From positions 1 to 64,000 of the forward strand of contig DBYO01000032.1 in assembly GCA_002310235.1 (NCBI GenBank): a stretch of DNA of 64,000 bases. The letters run 5' to 3'. This DNA is from Bacteroidales bacterium UBA1184 (GTDB lineage: Bacteria; Bacteroidota; Bacteroidia; Bacteroidales; ML635J-15). Under the pieces are notes generated by a model. That model was not told where the DNA came from. It made no database searches and saw nothing but the letters and a program-made list of their open reading frames with translations. The position numbers were made by a program, and so were the translations under genes. How positions within the stretch are numbered: position 1 is the first letter of the stretch; each line of letters starts with the position of its first letter. Positions 43,151 to 51,971 of the stretch are shown here, one piece after another.

Positions 43151-44346
43151 TTCTGCTCAAATTTTGAAAGTAATAATGAAGAATCGTTACCACCAAAGCC
43201 GAATGCATTACACAGAATGTGCTTCAAGTCTTTTTTTGTTGACTGGTGGACTGGAATTATTCCATCGTCCATTGCCTGTGAGTAGTTTAGGTTGACTGGC
43301 AGAAATCCGTTTTGCAGTGCAAGAATGCAGAATACGGCTTCTATTGAGCCTGATGCGCTTGTGGTGTGTCCCGTAAATGGTTTTGTCGATGAGGCAGGGG
43401 GAAGGTTCTCTCCGAACAATCTTTTCATTGCCTGGCTTTCGCTGGCGTCGTTGTTGGGTGTTCCTGTTCCGTGAGCGTTGATGTAGTCAACTTCAGACGT
43501 TTTTACGCCTGCCATTTCCAATGCTTCTTTCATAGCTAGGTATGCACCTTCGCCGTCGGGCGACGATGCAGTCTGGTGAAAAGCGTCGCAGGCATTGCCG
43601 TATCCCGAAAGTACTGCTTGTATTTTTGCCTTGCGTTTTTTTGCGCTATTCTCCGATTCAAGAACCAAGTATGCTGCGCCTTCTCCAAGATTCAATCCGT
43701 TTCGGGTTGCATCAAACGGACGGCAAGGCTTTGTGTCGAGAATCATAAGCGAGTTGAAACCGTTAAGGTGGAACTTTGTTATGCACTCGCTACCGCCTAC
43801 TATCACAATCTCAGCTTCGCCACAACGTATCATGTTTGCTCCTAGTATTATTGCGTTTGCAGCCGAGGAACATGCCGTGGAAAGTGTTGTTATAAATGCA
43901 AAGTTGCCAAAATGCTTGGCTGTCATTTCCGAGCAATTTCCACAATCGTGAACAGAAATGTATTCCTTATGGAAATCGTTACTTATATAGTCGAGGTAGA
44001 ATTGCTCGCTCATGTCCATTCCACCGACTGTAGTTCCCGATATGAACCCAATTTCATGGAGCATTTCTGTGGTAATCTCAGCCTGTTTCATAGCCTCGTC
44101 AAGAGCAAGCATTCCCATAAGCGCAGTGCGCGTGGTTATGGCGTTTTCGCTAATTCCCAATAGTTTGCGCATTTCGGCATCCGACAGTTTTACCTCGCCT
44201 ACGGGAAACTCCTTGTGTTCGGTTTTCAAGTATTTAAGTTTACCTACACCGGAACGTTCGCCCATCAAGGCTTCCAAAGTTTCCTTTTGGTTTAGGCCGA
44301 TTGCAGAAACTACGCCGCAGCCAGTTATGTAAATCGGAGCAGTCAT
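43147..44346 (-). CDS. Beta-ketoacyl-ACP synthase (FabF-type), active
   Basis: 399 residues. The nucleophile Cys159 is in STACSSAANAI; catalytic His lies in INAHGTGTPNNDASE and PFTGHTTSASGSIEA; the end is FGFGGNDSSLL. It performs decarboxylative condensation of malonyl-ACP with the growing aryl polyene. Partner of the Cys-less protein encoded next. It follows the ACP gene with no gap. Confidence 0.94.
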   Translation of the reverse strand: MTAPIYITGCGVVSAIGLNQKETLEALMGERSGVGKLKYLKTEHKEFPVGEVKLSDAEMRKLLGISENAITTRTALMGMLALDEAMKQAEITTEMLHEIGFISGTTVGGMDMSEQFYLDYISNDFHKEYISVHDCGNCSEMTAKHFGNFAFITTLSTACSSAANAIILGANMIRCGEAEIVIVGGSECITKFHLNGFNSLMILDTKPCRPFDATRNGLNLGEGAAYLVLESENSAKKRKAKIQAVLSGYGNACDAFHQTASSPDGEGAYLAMKEALEMAGVKTSEVDYINAHGTGTPNNDASESQAMKRLFGENLPPASSTKPFTGHTTSASGSIEAVFCILALQNGFLPVNLNYSQAMDDGIIPVHQSTKKDLKHILCNAFGFGGNDSSLLLSKFEQK

Positions 44347-44604
44347 TTATTTTGTTCTGTTCTGTTGGATGAACTCTGCCATCACCTTTACCGACTTGAA
44401 AATTTCCTTTCCTTGATTTGGATCCTGCAGTTTTATACCATAGTTCTTTTCCATTAGCACTATGAGTTCGAGTGCATCAATTGAGTCAAGTCCAAGACCT
44501 TCGCCAAACAGCGATGCGTTTTCATCAATGTCTTCTGGAGTCATGTCTTCGAGGTTCAGTGCTTCGATAATTTCCTGTTTCAGTTTGTAAATCAATTCGT
44601 CCAT
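44347..44604 (-). CDS. Acyl carrier protein, first of two
   Basis: 85 residues. The phosphopantetheine site is the Ser of GLGLDSIDALEL, on a four-helix acidic protein (EEIIEALNLEDMTPEDIDE...). It carries starter or polyene intermediates of the operon's synthase. Directly before the active ketosynthase gene. Confidence 0.94.
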   Translation of the reverse strand: MDELIYKLKQEIIEALNLEDMTPEDIDENASLFGEGLGLDSIDALELIVLMEKNYGIKLQDPNQGKEIFKSVKVMAEFIQQNRTK

Positions 44605-44617
44605 AACTTTTATTAAT

Positions 44618-45172
44618 TTATTTTTCCATTAAAAATATATTCGCTTCAAAATGTTCTTCGTCGGTACAGTCGAGCCAACCACCGATTATGCTTTTTGTAT
44701 CGGTGTCTTGGAATGCAACCGACAGGTTTTGTTCCATGAGTTTTTCATCGTTTTCTTCAATCACAATAAACGAAGTTTCTCCAAAATACTTGTTTCTGAT
44801 TGCAATTTCTCCAGTTACAATGTTTGGCAGTGTGTAAACGAATGCTGCTGGACTTGGGAAGAAATTTTCGGAATCCTGTATTGTCGATTGGTAGTTCGTG
44901 TCGGCCTGTAGTGATGCGTTTCTGTTGAAAAGTATTATTGCGCGGTCTTCTCTGGGCTCGAAATTTCTGTCCCCCTCGGAATTGAGCAGCAATTCAGATG
45001 CAACAAAGCCCAATTTGCACAAGGTGTCCATTTTGAAAAACTTCGGATAATCGCCAATGTGACTGCGATAAATCTGAGTCAGTAGGGCAGAGCCTTTTTC
45101 GGTAAGTTCCAATGCTTTGCCATCGACTATGGTCTTGACTGTTGATATGTAAACTCTATGTTGTATCATCAT
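44618..45172 (-). CDS. Half-size ketosynthase-like protein
   Basis: 184 residues from the ATG at 45172 (ATGA overlap with the upstream ketosynthase gene). It resembles the N-terminal half of the beta-ketoacyl synthase fold: FVASELLLNSEGD, RAIILFNRNAS and especially FPSPAAFVYTLPNIVTGEIA. There is no nucleophile Cys at the expected place, and the C-terminal half is absent. Such proteins recur in Bacteroidota aryl polyene/flexirubin clusters; the role is unknown and may be structural. Confidence 0.82.
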   Translation of the reverse strand: MMIQHRVYISTVKTIVDGKALELTEKGSALLTQIYRSHIGDYPKFFKMDTLCKLGFVASELLLNSEGDRNFEPREDRAIILFNRNASLQADTNYQSTIQDSENFFPSPAAFVYTLPNIVTGEIAIRNKYFGETSFIVIEENDEKLMEQNLSVAFQDTDTKSIIGGWLDCTDEEHFEANIFLMEK

Positions 45173-46287
45173 TGCAAGCCTCCTTTCGTCATTAGCAGTG
45201 CAGCGTTGCAACCGCCGAATCCCGACAACAGCTTTATAAAAGCCCTTTTTTCTGTCGGTTGGTTTTGGTTTGTAACATTTATATTACGGCTTACTCCCAG
45301 AGTCTCAAAACCTCTTGTTGCCAATATGTTGTTATCGTCTATTGCTTGCATCGACATGATGGTTTCGAGTATGCCCGCTGCACCCATAGTGTGACCGTAG
45401 TATCCTTTGAGAGAGTTGACGGGAACATTTGATAGTCCAGCTCTGTCGATGGCTATAGACTCCATTTCGTCGTTGTATGGTGTAGCCGTTCCGTGAGCGT
45501 TTACGAATGCTATTTTTTGTATGTCGATGTCACCGAGTACATATTTTAATGCTCTATAGCTGCCTTCTCCTGTGCGCGACGGACCGGATATGTGGTTTGC
45601 ATCGTTGCGGATGGCACCGCGATAAGCGCACCATTCGTTTTCTGATACAGTGTCTTTTCTTGTGTATATTATTGTTGCTGCGGCATCACCAAGATTCAAT
45701 CCGTGACGGTTTGCGTCGAATGGTTTGCATTCTTCTGGCGAGAGAGCTTTGAACGACTGGAAGCCTGAAACAATGAATGCCGACTGTATGTCAACTCCAG
45801 AAACTATTACATAGTCGTAATTTCCGCTTTCGAGATGCCTCATTGCTTCTATTTGTGCGCAAACGCCCGATATACAAGCGTTTGAAACCACAATGGGTTC
45901 GTTCGGATTGTGAAAATACGAGGCAATCTGTCGTGCCATCATGCCAAGTCGAACGCGCTCTTGTGGAAATCCTTTTTCTCGCTTGTCAAGCAAAAATACA
46001 TTGCCTTTGGTGGTGGAAAGTATAAACAATACTTTTGGTGATGCGGTATCTATATTTGCATTTTCCAATGCTTTTGCAACAGAGTGTATTACAGCCTGTT
46101 CGACTATGGTATATCTAGTATCTGAGAATAGGCTTCTATCAATTAGCGAGGCTACAAATGCTTCTGGCAATCCCCAATGTCCTTCGTAACGCCTTAATGC
46201 TGATTTACCAGTCTTTACGGCAGCATAGTTTTCGGCAGTTGTCATGCCCAATGGCGAGGTTATATTATTTGCAATGCTTACAATCAT
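45169..46287 (-). CDS. Beta-ketoacyl-ACP synthase, active
   Basis: 372 residues from the ATG at 46287, which overlaps the thioesterase stop (ATGA). A longer frame to 46314 is less likely. Nucleophile Cys in VVSNACISGVCAQ, His in VNAHGTATPYNDE and KGYYGHTMGAAGILE. One of three active ketosynthases in the operon. It could act in starter loading or in a particular elongation step. Confidence 0.93.
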   Translation of the reverse strand: MIVSIANNITSPLGMTTAENYAAVKTGKSALRRYEGHWGLPEAFVASLIDRSLFSDTRYTIVEQAVIHSVAKALENANIDTASPKVLFILSTTKGNVFLLDKREKGFPQERVRLGMMARQIASYFHNPNEPIVVSNACISGVCAQIEAMRHLESGNYDYVIVSGVDIQSAFIVSGFQSFKALSPEECKPFDANRHGLNLGDAAATIIYTRKDTVSENEWCAYRGAIRNDANHISGPSRTGEGSYRALKYVLGDIDIQKIAFVNAHGTATPYNDEMESIAIDRAGLSNVPVNSLKGYYGHTMGAAGILETIMSMQAIDDNNILATRGFETLGVSRNINVTNQNQPTEKRAFIKLLSGFGGCNAALLMTKGGLQ

Positions 46288-46724
46288 TTTCCGACCTCCC
46301 ATCTTTTTTTCCATTCCTCGTAGAAATCCGGATTCGTCAATACGAGCTGATAGTTGTTTTTATTCATAAAAACCTGAATTGTGCGCCCTGTCACATGAAT
46401 TTCACCAGTTTCTCTGTTGCGAATTTCATAGTCGAATATGATTTTTGCAGCATCGGTAGGGCGGTAGGTAATTGTGATTTCGGGTTTCATGCCGTAAATC
46501 AACGGTTTCTTGTATTTTATTGAAAGGTCAACTATGGGTTCGAAGAAACCTTTACCGTACATCATAAGGTAGCCCAAATCGTATTTCTTGCCAAATTCCT
46601 CTCTTGCATCCTCGAAGTAAACCGAGTAGTGCCCGTGCCATACGACACCCATCGAATCTACTTCGCTGAAGCGTATTTCAAAAGGTTTGGTTACCGATAA
46701 TATCTTTTCCTTTCCCATAGTCAT
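46284..46724 (-). CDS. Hotdog thioesterase (4-hydroxybenzoyl-CoA thioesterase-like)
   Basis: 146 residues. FSEVDSMGVVWHGHYSVYFEDAR is the 4HBT family signature with its Asp and GVVWHGHY. It hydrolyses or transfers acyl thioesters; in the Ape pathway a thioesterase (ApeK type) edits or releases chains. It overlaps both neighbours (TAATG and ATGA). Confidence 0.9.
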   Translation of the reverse strand: MTMGKEKILSVTKPFEIRFSEVDSMGVVWHGHYSVYFEDAREEFGKKYDLGYLMMYGKGFFEPIVDLSIKYKKPLIYGMKPEITITYRPTDAAKIIFDYEIRNRETGEIHVTGRTIQVFMNKNNYQLVLTNPDFYEEWKKRWEVGK

Positions 46725-47161
46725 TAATTTTTTGAGTCAATGTCAGTCAAGGCAATTTTCATGTTGGCCTGAACGATTTCTTCGTTGTCGCTGGCGATTA
46801 CCGCTTCTACCAATGTCATCTGGAAAACTTCTTCCAGCAATTTGATGGTGGTTGTCAGTTTTTCTCCGACTTTTGGCGTGCGTTCAATGTTCAGGTTGCT
46901 TATTGAACCGATAACACCTATTTTAACAGTTTGACCGTGGTTTAGGTTTATGTATCCTATTCTTGCTGCACAGGTTTGGGCTATGTTTTCAATCAGTCCC
47001 GATGCCGAAAGCCGCCCGTCTTCGACGAACAGATTGTCTTCGCGGACAGTGAGTTCAGTTATCGAATACACTTCGTCGCTCGATACCAGCCTGTCAATCA
47101 TTACGAATGGCGGTCTTTGCGGGATAAGTTCTTCTATTGTCAATTCGTCTATTGCTTTCAT
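46724..47161 (-). CDS. Dehydratase-like hotdog protein lacking the usual His motif
   Basis: About 145 residues from the ATG at 47161 (overlap ATGA with the acyltransferase gene). The FabA/FabZ pattern is visible (LIPQRPPFVMIDRLVSSDE, LSASGLIENIAQTCAARIGY, IGVIGSISNLNIERTPKVG). Where an active enzyme has HFPGxPVxPG, this has only VEDGRLSASG. It matches the ApeP-type partner of the active dehydratase at 40797-41168 and may form a heteromeric dehydratase with it. Confidence 0.87.
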   Translation of the reverse strand: MKAIDELTIEELIPQRPPFVMIDRLVSSDEVYSITELTVREDNLFVEDGRLSASGLIENIAQTCAARIGYINLNHGQTVKIGVIGSISNLNIERTPKVGEKLTTTIKLLEEVFQMTLVEAVIASDNEEIVQANMKIALTDIDSKN

Positions 47162-48054
47162 TGTTTCCAAAAATCAAAATAGTTGAACCATTGCGTCGGG
47201 TATTTCCTGACGATTTCCTCTAGGTTTTCTGCAAAATTCTGTGCCATTTGGCTCATTTGTTCGCGAATTTTTGCAGTTCTGTCGCATTGGATTTTACGGA
47301 CGTATGCATGATATTTCTTTGCCGTTTCTTTCATTACGAAAATAGCAAGAACGGATACGTTTTTTTGTGTCGCCAATGCAAATGCACCTAATGGAAAACG
47401 AGCTGTTTCTCCGAAAAAAGTACATTCAGAAGCTTTTTGTGAACCGAAAATGCGGTCGGCAGGCATACTTATTATTTCTCCGTTGTCGATTGCAGTGTTT
47501 AGTGCAAACAGATGCGACATGTCGGCCATCACCGGAATCATGTTCATGTTGTTTTGTGATAATATTCTCCGTCTGTTTTCCATGACGGTTGCTGTTTCTC
47601 CTCCAAATACCAGTGCATTGAATCTCTTCGCTTTAGGCTTTAGAGAATAACCAGCAATCTCATAATTTCCAACATGACTGCTTAGCAGGACAAAACCTTC
47701 GGGATGAGTCTCAAGTTCATCCAAATATTCCTGTCCTTCGACAGAAAAATTGTATTTCTTGCCTGCATATACGCCAAAGCGGTCCAATATTACTTGACCG
47801 AAACGAAAATGGTTTGCATAGACTTTGCAAAAAGATTTTAATCGTCCGTATTGGAAACGTTTGCGGAAGAATGAGTATGTGGCTTTATAACCTTTTCTGC
47901 TGAATATCATGTAGAACGGAACAATAAAAACTGCCATAAATCCGTACATTACCCATATTGGCAATACACGGAACATGCCGATGAGAGAACGTTGCATCCA
48001 CGGTTGTCCATCGGTTTTCCCTGACCATTCGTTATGTTGCAACTCTTCAGCCAT
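47158..48054 (-). CDS. LpxL/HtrB-type lysophospholipid acyltransferase
   Basis: 298 residues. One N-terminal membrane helix (LPIWVMYGFMAVFIVPFYMI) precedes the acyltransferase domain: VLLSSHVGNYEIAG (H-x4-E), NNMNMIPV, DNGEIISMPADRIFG and FPLGAFALATQKNVSVL. It should esterify a polyene acyl-ACP to a lipid or sugar at the inner membrane. 3 bases after the ACP gene. Confidence 0.92.
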   Translation of the reverse strand: MAEELQHNEWSGKTDGQPWMQRSLIGMFRVLPIWVMYGFMAVFIVPFYMIFSRKGYKATYSFFRKRFQYGRLKSFCKVYANHFRFGQVILDRFGVYAGKKYNFSVEGQEYLDELETHPEGFVLLSSHVGNYEIAGYSLKPKAKRFNALVFGGETATVMENRRRILSQNNMNMIPVMADMSHLFALNTAIDNGEIISMPADRIFGSQKASECTFFGETARFPLGAFALATQKNVSVLAIFVMKETAKKYHAYVRKIQCDRTAKIREQMSQMAQNFAENLEEIVRKYPTQWFNYFDFWKQ

Positions 48055-48057
48055 TAT

Positions 48058-48300
48058 TTAGGCCGTCTTTTGCTCTATATAATCGCAGAACTGACTGAAT
48101 GTCTTTATGTTAACCATCTCTTCCGTCTTGATCTTGAAGCCGAATTTTCTTTCGACTATTACCACGATGTCAACGAAATCGAGGCTGTCGATACCTATAT
48201 CTTCCTTAAGCCTTGCTTCTGGCTTTATCTTATCTTCTTCAAGTTCAAGATCTTCAATCAAAAATTCTTTTACTTTTGCTTCTATTTCTTTTCTATCCAT
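48058..48300 (-). CDS. Acyl carrier protein, second of two
   Basis: 80 residues. The phosphopantetheine Ser is in DIGIDSLDFVDIV; the rest is a standard acidic ACP. Next to the acyltransferase gene, so it may present the finished chain. Confidence 0.94.
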   Translation of the reverse strand: MDRKEIEAKVKEFLIEDLELEEDKIKPEARLKEDIGIDSLDFVDIVVIVERKFGFKIKTEEMVNIKTFSQFCDYIEQKTA

Positions 48301-48304
48301 ATAA

Positions 48305-49405
48305 TTATTTATTACGTTTACAAATCATTATACTATGTCCATGACCTAAATTGTCATGTATTTTTTCTACTTCCATTCCTGCTTCACGAACAAGTCTTGC
48401 CATATCTTCGGAATGATACATTTTGCTGTTGCCATTGGCGATAGCTGTAAAATACAAACTTGTCATTGTTAGACAAAACGCTGCTGGTTCGTATTTCTGT
48501 CTGTCCCAGAATGTTTCCATAATGTAAACACGGCTTTCGTCATCCATTATTTTTGCTGCTCTTGACAAAATGCTAAGTATTTCATTTTCGCTAAAGCAGT
48601 CGAGGAACTGGCTCATCCATATCGCATCGTAGTGCTTGTCGGTAGGGAAGGAGGCTGTTTTATCAAGCAGATTTATGCCGTAACCGTCAATGCGTTCTGC
48701 ACCTTTTTGTCCTGCGGTAAACTTGCGCATCATTTCCAACTGCTGAGGCAAATCCATTATGGTTACATTCACATTATTATCGTAACCAACGCATTGCAAA
48801 GCCCAGCGACCAGTATTTCCGCCAACGTCGAGCAATGTTTTCGGTTTGTTTGAAAAAACTATTTCCAAAGCCTGTGAAAACGAGTTGTCTGAGTAGAAAT
48901 GGTCGAACCCAAACCAACTTTTCTGCACTTGCTCTGGCAACTGCGACAAGCCTTCGTAAACTGTCGGCCAGTCGCCGAAATGCTTAAGTCCTGCAGGCTT
49001 GCCTTCAAGCAACGACTCTTCGAGTTTGAACCAACCTTCGTAATTTACATCGTGGTTGAAGTCCATGTTTACTCTTACGAGTTTGTCGGTAAGCAAAAAC
49101 CAGCCAGTTTTCGATATGCTGAACCTGTCGGTGTCCTTGTCAACTAGCACAGTACCGATGCATAGCGATGCTTCCATCAGCACCTTTACAGCGTATGGCG
49201 ACAAACCTGTAGCCTTTACTATTTCTTCCTGCGTCATTCCGTCGTTGCTATCACGAAGCAAATCGAGAATTCCAAACTTTACCATTAGCCTCGATGCTTG
49301 GAAAACTATCGGTCCCCATGCAATCCATTCGGCTTGACGCTGAGCTTCGCGTGCAGAAAGTTGCTCTTTTGTATATTTTTTTTCTAATTCAGGAAATAAG
49401 TCCAT
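48305..49405 (-). CDS. SAM-dependent O-methyltransferase (winged-helix dimerisation type)
   Basis: 366 residues. The N-terminal winged-helix part (FGILDLLRDSNDGMTQEEIVKATGLS) precedes a Rossmann core with TLLDVGGNTGRWALQCV, VTIMDLPQQLEMM and WMSQFLDCF. The layout matches acetylserotonin/caffeate O-methyltransferases. It likely methylates the phenolic head or a hydroxyl on the aryl ring. 7 bases after the exported unknown gene. Confidence 0.9.
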   Translation of the reverse strand: MDLFPELEKKYTKEQLSAREAQRQAEWIAWGPIVFQASRLMVKFGILDLLRDSNDGMTQEEIVKATGLSPYAVKVLMEASLCIGTVLVDKDTDRFSISKTGWFLLTDKLVRVNMDFNHDVNYEGWFKLEESLLEGKPAGLKHFGDWPTVYEGLSQLPEQVQKSWFGFDHFYSDNSFSQALEIVFSNKPKTLLDVGGNTGRWALQCVGYDNNVNVTIMDLPQQLEMMRKFTAGQKGAERIDGYGINLLDKTASFPTDKHYDAIWMSQFLDCFSENEILSILSRAAKIMDDESRVYIMETFWDRQKYEPAAFCLTMTSLYFTAIANGNSKMYHSEDMARLVREAGMEVEKIHDNLGHGHSIMICKRNK

Positions 49406-49412
49406 TCGTTTA

Positions 49413-49976
49413 CTATTTTGCTTTTTTTATAAGTTTAGCCAAGTTTTCTGCCAATTCGCGGTAAGCCTCTACACGACGGATTTCGTTGCCAAATCCAGCA
49501 CCTGGAACTCCGTCAACATCGAGAACTGCAATAGGTTCTGCTTGTCCTTTCTTGTAAATTTCCATTGTGCCATATAGATGCGAATCTCCAGCGCCAAAAC
49601 CTACAGCGACTGCCAATCCGGTTATGCCGTAGTTAAAGTCTTTCACTTTCATAATAATGGTGTATTCGGCAGAACTTTCATCGGTTGTAGTCTGAACATC
49701 TTTGGTTTCTTCGTCAAGACGTTCTCTGAAGTTGCTTTCTGCTCTTGTAATTTCGGCATCGTAGTCGCGAACCCAGTCGTCACCACGTTCCTTCAAATAA
49801 GCATTTACTTCCTTGCCCTCGATTGTGCTGTTAGTGTAGTCCCAGCGGACAAACATTTTTGCATTTGACTTTTTAAGTTCAACGAGAGACCCCTTGATAA
49901 CCGTTACATCTGGTTTTGCTGTTGCTGTTGCTATCCCCGTGAGGATAATTAAAATTGCCAATAATGTCTTTTTCAT
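49413..49976 (-). CDS. Exported protein of unknown function in the aryl polyene operon
   Basis: 187 residues with a signal peptide (MKKTLLAILIILTGIATATA). The mature part has WDYTNSTIEGKEVNAYLKER, EYTIIMKVKDFNYGI, a Gly-rich LAVAVGFGAGDSHLYGTMEI and a C-terminal helix AYRELAENLAKLIKKAK, resembling DUF4410-like proteins. Probably periplasmic or outer-membrane associated; may help deliver the lipid. No motif for an enzyme. Confidence 0.8.
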   Translation of the reverse strand: MKKTLLAILIILTGIATATAKPDVTVIKGSLVELKKSNAKMFVRWDYTNSTIEGKEVNAYLKERGDDWVRDYDAEITRAESNFRERLDEETKDVQTTTDESSAEYTIIMKVKDFNYGITGLAVAVGFGAGDSHLYGTMEIYKKGQAEPIAVLDVDGVPGAGFGNEIRRVEAYRELAENLAKLIKKAK

Positions 49977-50001
49977 GATTGTACAGATTATATTATTAAA
50001 C

Positions 50002-51225
50002 TTATATTTTACGTATTACTAATGCAGAATTTGTGCCACCAAATCCAAATGAATTGGATAGTATGGTGTTAAGTTTCTTTTCTGTAGCTTTGGTCACAAT
50101 GTTCAACCCATCGGAATATTCGTCTGGATTTTCGAAGTTTATGTTAGGAGCGATAAAACCGTTCTGCATCATCAGTATGCAGTAAACTATTTCGCTTGCG
50201 CCTGCCATCCAGCATTCGTGTCCGGTCATTGATTTTGTTGATGAGATTGGCGTTTGTATTTTTCCGAACAGTTGTTTTAATGCCAATGCCTCGAACATGT
50301 CGCCTTGAGGTGTCGAAGTTGCGTGAGCGTTTACATAGTCAATGTCTTCAGCTTTTACGCCAGCTTCTTTTATTGCACGCATCATTGCGCGCATACAACC
50401 TTCTTCGCTCGGTTGTGATATGTGGCTTTCGCCGTTTGACGAGAATCCGTATCCGCATACTTCGGCTAATATTGTGGCTCCACGAGCTATTGCGTGGTCG
50501 TAATCTTCGAGTACCAATGCTGCTGCGCCACCGCTTGGAACAAGTCCGTCACGGTTACGGTCGAATGGGCGGGAGGCTTTTGTTGGCTCGTCTATACGTG
50601 TAGAAAAAGCGCTTATACCATCGAAGCTACCCATCGACAGGTAATTGGTTTCTTGTGCACCACCGCAAAGTACCATGTCCTGCAGACCATTGCGAATCAA
50701 TAATGTGCCCAAACCAATTGAGTGAGAGCCACTTGCGCAGGCAGCACTAACGGTCATATTTATTCCTTTGAGGTGAAAAATGGTTGACAGGTTCATGGTC
50801 ACGGTTGAGTTCATCGATTGGAATATTGCAGCGGAGCCAATCAGGGTAGTGTCTTTTTTCTCCATAGCCATCTCGTGCGATTCGATTACGGCCTTTGCAG
50901 ATGAATCGTTGCCGAAAATTACGCCAACTTCGTTGTTTTGCAGATAATTTTCATCAATATTTGCCTGTTGGAATGCTTCAAGTGCGGCTACATATGCGTA
51001 TTCGCCTTCTTCGGCAAGATACATTCTGAGTTTACGGTCGAGTTTACCCTTAAGTTGTGGCTTTTCAACTATTCCTGTCAGTGGCGAGCGGTAGCCGTAT
51101 TCTATGCGTTGTGGATCGATGCCGATGCCAGAACGACCTTCGCGCAATGATGCGGTTACTTCTTCCTTATTTTTTCCTATGCATGACCAGATGCCTATGC
51201 CTGTGATGACTACTCTTCTTGTCAT
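50002..51225 (-). CDS. Beta-ketoacyl-ACP synthase (FabF/FabB-type), active
   Basis: 407 residues. Nucleophile Cys in NMTVSAACASGSHSIG; His in VNAHATSTPQGDMFEA and KSMTGHECWMAGASE; end SFGFGGTNSALV. Third active ketosynthase of the operon and nearest to the ketoreductase and tyrosine lyase, so it may do the main elongation. Confidence 0.94.
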   Translation of the reverse strand: MTRRVVITGIGIWSCIGKNKEEVTASLREGRSGIGIDPQRIEYGYRSPLTGIVEKPQLKGKLDRKLRMYLAEEGEYAYVAALEAFQQANIDENYLQNNEVGVIFGNDSSAKAVIESHEMAMEKKDTTLIGSAAIFQSMNSTVTMNLSTIFHLKGINMTVSAACASGSHSIGLGTLLIRNGLQDMVLCGGAQETNYLSMGSFDGISAFSTRIDEPTKASRPFDRNRDGLVPSGGAAALVLEDYDHAIARGATILAEVCGYGFSSNGESHISQPSEEGCMRAMMRAIKEAGVKAEDIDYVNAHATSTPQGDMFEALALKQLFGKIQTPISSTKSMTGHECWMAGASEIVYCILMMQNGFIAPNINFENPDEYSDGLNIVTKATEKKLNTILSNSFGFGGTNSALVIRKI

Positions 51226-51242
51226 AATACTAATTTCCTGTT

Positions 51243-51971
51243 TTATGTGTATAAGCCTCCGTTTATTGAAATTACCTGCCCTGTGATATATGCTGCATCG
51301 TCGGACGCAAGGAACGATGTCAGACTAGCGACTTCTTCGGGTTTTCCGAAACGGCCCATTGGTATGAGTTTTTTTAGTTCAGCTTCGTTGAGTCCCTTTG
51401 TCATGTCGGTGGAAATGAAGCCAGGTGCGATTGCGTTGACAGTTATTTTTCTAGCAGCAACTTCTTGTGCCAAAGCTTTTGTCGCGCCAATGAGGGCTGC
51501 TTTTGCTGCCGAATAGTTTGTCTGTCCAGGCAGACCCTTTAGTCCCGACAGCGACGACATGTTTATGATACGTCCGTTTCTGTGGGTTATCATATCTTTC
51601 AATAGTCGGCGAGTGATGTAGAAAAATCCGTTTAGTGTAGTGTCAACAACATTGTTCCATTCGGTTTCCTGCATGAATATCATGAGGTTGTCTTTTCTGA
51701 TGCCAGCGTTGTTTACCAGTACCGAAATATATTCGTCGGGATGGGCAGACTGCCACGATTCCAAAGCAGCTTCGATAGCCTTTGAATCGGCTACGTCGAA
51801 GGGGAGGAGTTCTCCGTTTCCGCCAGATTCCTGAACTATTTTCAATGTTTCTTCGGCAGCTTCCTTGTTTGACTGGTAATTGATTATTACAGCAAAACCG
51901 TCTTTAGCGAGGCGTAAGGCAACAGCCCTGCCCAAACCACGTGAAGCACCGGTGATGAGAGCATATTTCAT
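51243..51971 (-). CDS. 3-oxoacyl-ACP reductase (FabG-type)
   Basis: 242 residues. SDR motifs: ALITGASRGLGRAVALRLAK (TGxxxGxG), VNNAGIRKDN, MSSLSGLKGLPGQTNYSAAKA with Ser, Tyr and Lys of the catalytic set, and PGFISTDMT. It reduces beta-keto intermediates with NADPH before dehydration. It overlaps the tyrosine lyase stop (TAATG). A housekeeping fabG is not in the window; the cluster position shows a dedicated role. Confidence 0.93.
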   Translation of the reverse strand: MKYALITGASRGLGRAVALRLAKDGFAVIINYQSNKEAAEETLKIVQESGGNGELLPFDVADSKAIEAALESWQSAHPDEYISVLVNNAGIRKDNLMIFMQETEWNNVVDTTLNGFFYITRRLLKDMITHRNGRIINMSSLSGLKGLPGQTNYSAAKAALIGATKALAQEVAARKITVNAIAPGFISTDMTKGLNEAELKKLIPMGRFGKPEEVASLTSFLASDDAAYITGQVISINGGLYT

